Shown one piece after another: positions 62,869 through 64,000 of a DNA stretch of 64,000 bases; the first letter of the stretch is position 1; every line of letters starts with the position of its first letter. The notes under the pieces were generated by a model. The model had not been told where the DNA came from. It worked only from the letters and a program-made list of their open reading frames with translations, and ran no database searches. The translations under genes and the position numbers were made by a program. Where the stretch lies: the NCBI GenBank assembly GCA_017642695.1, contig JAEPQD010000001.1:637301-701300 (forward strand). The letters run 5' to 3'. Source of the stretch: Parvibaculum sp. (GTDB lineage Bacteria; Pseudomonadota; Alphaproteobacteria; Parvibaculales; Parvibaculaceae).

Positions 62869-64000
62869 ATGGCGAAGTCCCCTAAAGAGACCCTCGACGA
62901 TTTCGCGCGGGCAAAGCTCGATGCGCTCGAAGCGCAGGCATTGCGCCGCCGCCTCATCGAGACCGACAGGCGCGAGGGCGCGATTGCCTTCCGCGACGGC
63001 CGCCGCCTCGTCTCCTTCTGCTGCAACGACTATCTGAACCTCTCGCAGAACGAGACGGTGAAGCGCGCCGCTATCGAGGCGACGGAGAAATACGGTGTCG
63101 GCTCCGGCGCCTCGCGCCTCGTTTCCGGAAATCATCCGCTCTTCCGTGAACTCGAAACGCGCCTCGCCGAATGGAAGCAGGCGGAAGACTGCGTCGTCTT
63201 CGGCTCCGGCTACATGGCGAACATGGGCATCATCCCCACGCTGATGCGTAAGGGCGATCTCATTGTCGCCGACGAACTCGCCCATGCCTGCCTGCTCTCC
63301 GGCTCGAAGCTTTCCGGCGCCCGCGTCGAGATCTTCCGCCACAACGACATGGGCCATCTCGAGGAACTGCTCGCCGCGCACAGAAATGCTGCGCAGCATT
63401 GCCTCATCCTCACCGACGGCATCTTCAGCATGGACGGCGACGCCGCGCCCGTCGAAGCGATGGCGGAAATCGCGAAGCGCCACGACGCCTGGCTGATGAC
63501 CGACGATGCGCATGGCATCGGCGTCGTCGGGCACGAAGGCCGTGGCTCAAGCTTCATGGGAACGGCGAAGGCCGACGTGCCGCTCCAGATGGGCACGCTC
63601 TCGAAAGCGGTCGGCGCCTATGGCGGTTATCTCTGCGCCAGCCGCGCCGTCTGCGACCTGATCCGCACCCGCGCCCGCACGCTCATTTATTCGACGGGGC
63701 TCCCTCCCGCGACGGCCGCCGCCGCCATCGCCGCGCTCGAATTCATGCGCGCGAACCCCGACTACTGCAAACGCCCGGTCGCGAAGGCCCGGGCCTTCAC
63801 CCGCGCGCTCGGGCTTCCCGATCCCGAAAGCCCCATCGTGCCGCTGATCCTCGGCGATGCCGAGTTGACGCTCGCGGCTTCGGCACTCCTCGAAGCCGAA
63901 GGCTACCTCGTCACCGGCATCCGTCCGCCGACGGTGCCCGCCGGCACCGCGCGGCTCCGCTTCACCTTCACGGCCGAACATGACGACGCCGACATCGCGC
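62869..64000 (+). CDS. bioF: 8-amino-7-oxononanoate synthase (partial, cut by window end)
   Basis: The first 377 residues of a PLP-dependent alpha-oxoamine synthase joining pimeloyl thioester and alanine in biotin synthesis. It shows FCCNDYLNLSQNETVKRAA, the GSGASRLVSGNHPLF loop, TDGIFSMDGDAAPV, the Asp-His in TDDAHGIGVVG, and the PLP Lys in TLSKAVGAYGGY (about 246). GAGAGGAG precedes ATG 62869. The frame is still open at base 64000, so only a short C-terminal end is missing. More biotin genes (bioD, bioC) may follow outside the window. Confidence 0.94.
   Translation, partial: MAKSPKETLDDFARAKLDALEAQALRRRLIETDRREGAIAFRDGRRLVSFCCNDYLNLSQNETVKRAAIEATEKYGVGSGASRLVSGNHPLFRELETRLAEWKQAEDCVVFGSGYMANMGIIPTLMRKGDLIVADELAHACLLSGSKLSGARVEIFRHNDMGHLEELLAAHRNAAQHCLILTDGIFSMDGDAAPVEAMAEIAKRHDAWLMTDDAHGIGVVGHEGRGSSFMGTAKADVPLQMGTLSKAVGAYGGYLCASRAVCDLIRTRARTLIYSTGLPPATAAAAIAALEFMRANPDYCKRPVAKARAFTRALGLPDPESPIVPLILGDAELTLAASALLEAEGYLVTGIRPPTVPAGTARLRFTFTAEHDDADIA

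Overview
The window is high-GC chromosomal DNA from an alphaproteobacterium. The supporting evidence is a dnaA-dnaN-recF-gyrB core with rpsT nearby, a RegB/RegA redox two-component pair, an MmcB-type repair protein, a candidate CtrA box (TTAA-N7-TTAA), PHA metabolism genes, and CYP153-type alkane hydroxylase genes. The overall style recalls Parvibaculum-like hydrocarbon- and surfactant-degrading bacteria; that genus-level guess rests on recollection of gene content, not on a search. I saw no IS elements, prophage genes, CRISPR arrays, tRNA or rRNA genes.

Layout. 0-11.2 kb is an accessory catabolic stretch: a methyltransferase, an SH3 protein, a 2-hydroxyacid dehydrogenase, a TetR-controlled Rieske oxygenase/SRPBCC/RidA cluster, a MoeB-like E1 enzyme lacking its zinc cysteines, an aldo/keto reductase, a phasin, and a thioesterase/SDR/DsbA-isomerase/SDR set next to an HxlR regulator. 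11.2-18.4 kb is housekeeping: cysK with a CymR-like Rrf2 regulator, dut, coaBC, ubiB, ubiE and mutM. 18.4-31 kb holds enoyl-CoA hydratase, rpsT, a rhodanese protein, dnaA, dnaN, recF, a ClpP-like protease, gyrB and a PBP1A. 31-43 kb holds a Bcr-type transporter, a YgjP-like metalloprotein, an intracellular PHA depolymerase, leuA with a likely leucine-rich leader peptide, a SCO protein, an ankyrin protein, a metallo-beta-lactamase-fold hydrolase, regBA, mmcB and a kinase-like phosphotransferase.

43-55.4 kb is the most distinctive region. A CYP153-family P450 is flanked by two closely related diiron ferritin-like proteins and an Hsp70-like ATPase, followed by an MMPL/RND exporter, a TerB-like protein, a sterol-desaturase-family protein, an EF-hand protein, a second P450 and a HAD hydrolase. 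Four copies of one palindrome (TGACG-N4-CGTCA with A/T flanks) lie only in the intergenic regions of this island. At the CYP153 gene and at the second diiron gene the palindrome, the -35 and the -10 have the same spacing to the base. This points to one uncharacterised regulon joining the P450 with the two diiron proteins.

55.4-64 kb holds a ParA-like/SPOR operon, a dispersed biotin set (bioA, bioB, and bioF cut by the window end), a GIY-YIG pair, and a PiuC-type dioxygenase divergent from a Glu/Gly-rich exported protein across a Fur-like palindrome. Coordinates of starts are chosen from Shine-Dalgarno spacing, overlaps and family length; alternatives are noted where real.
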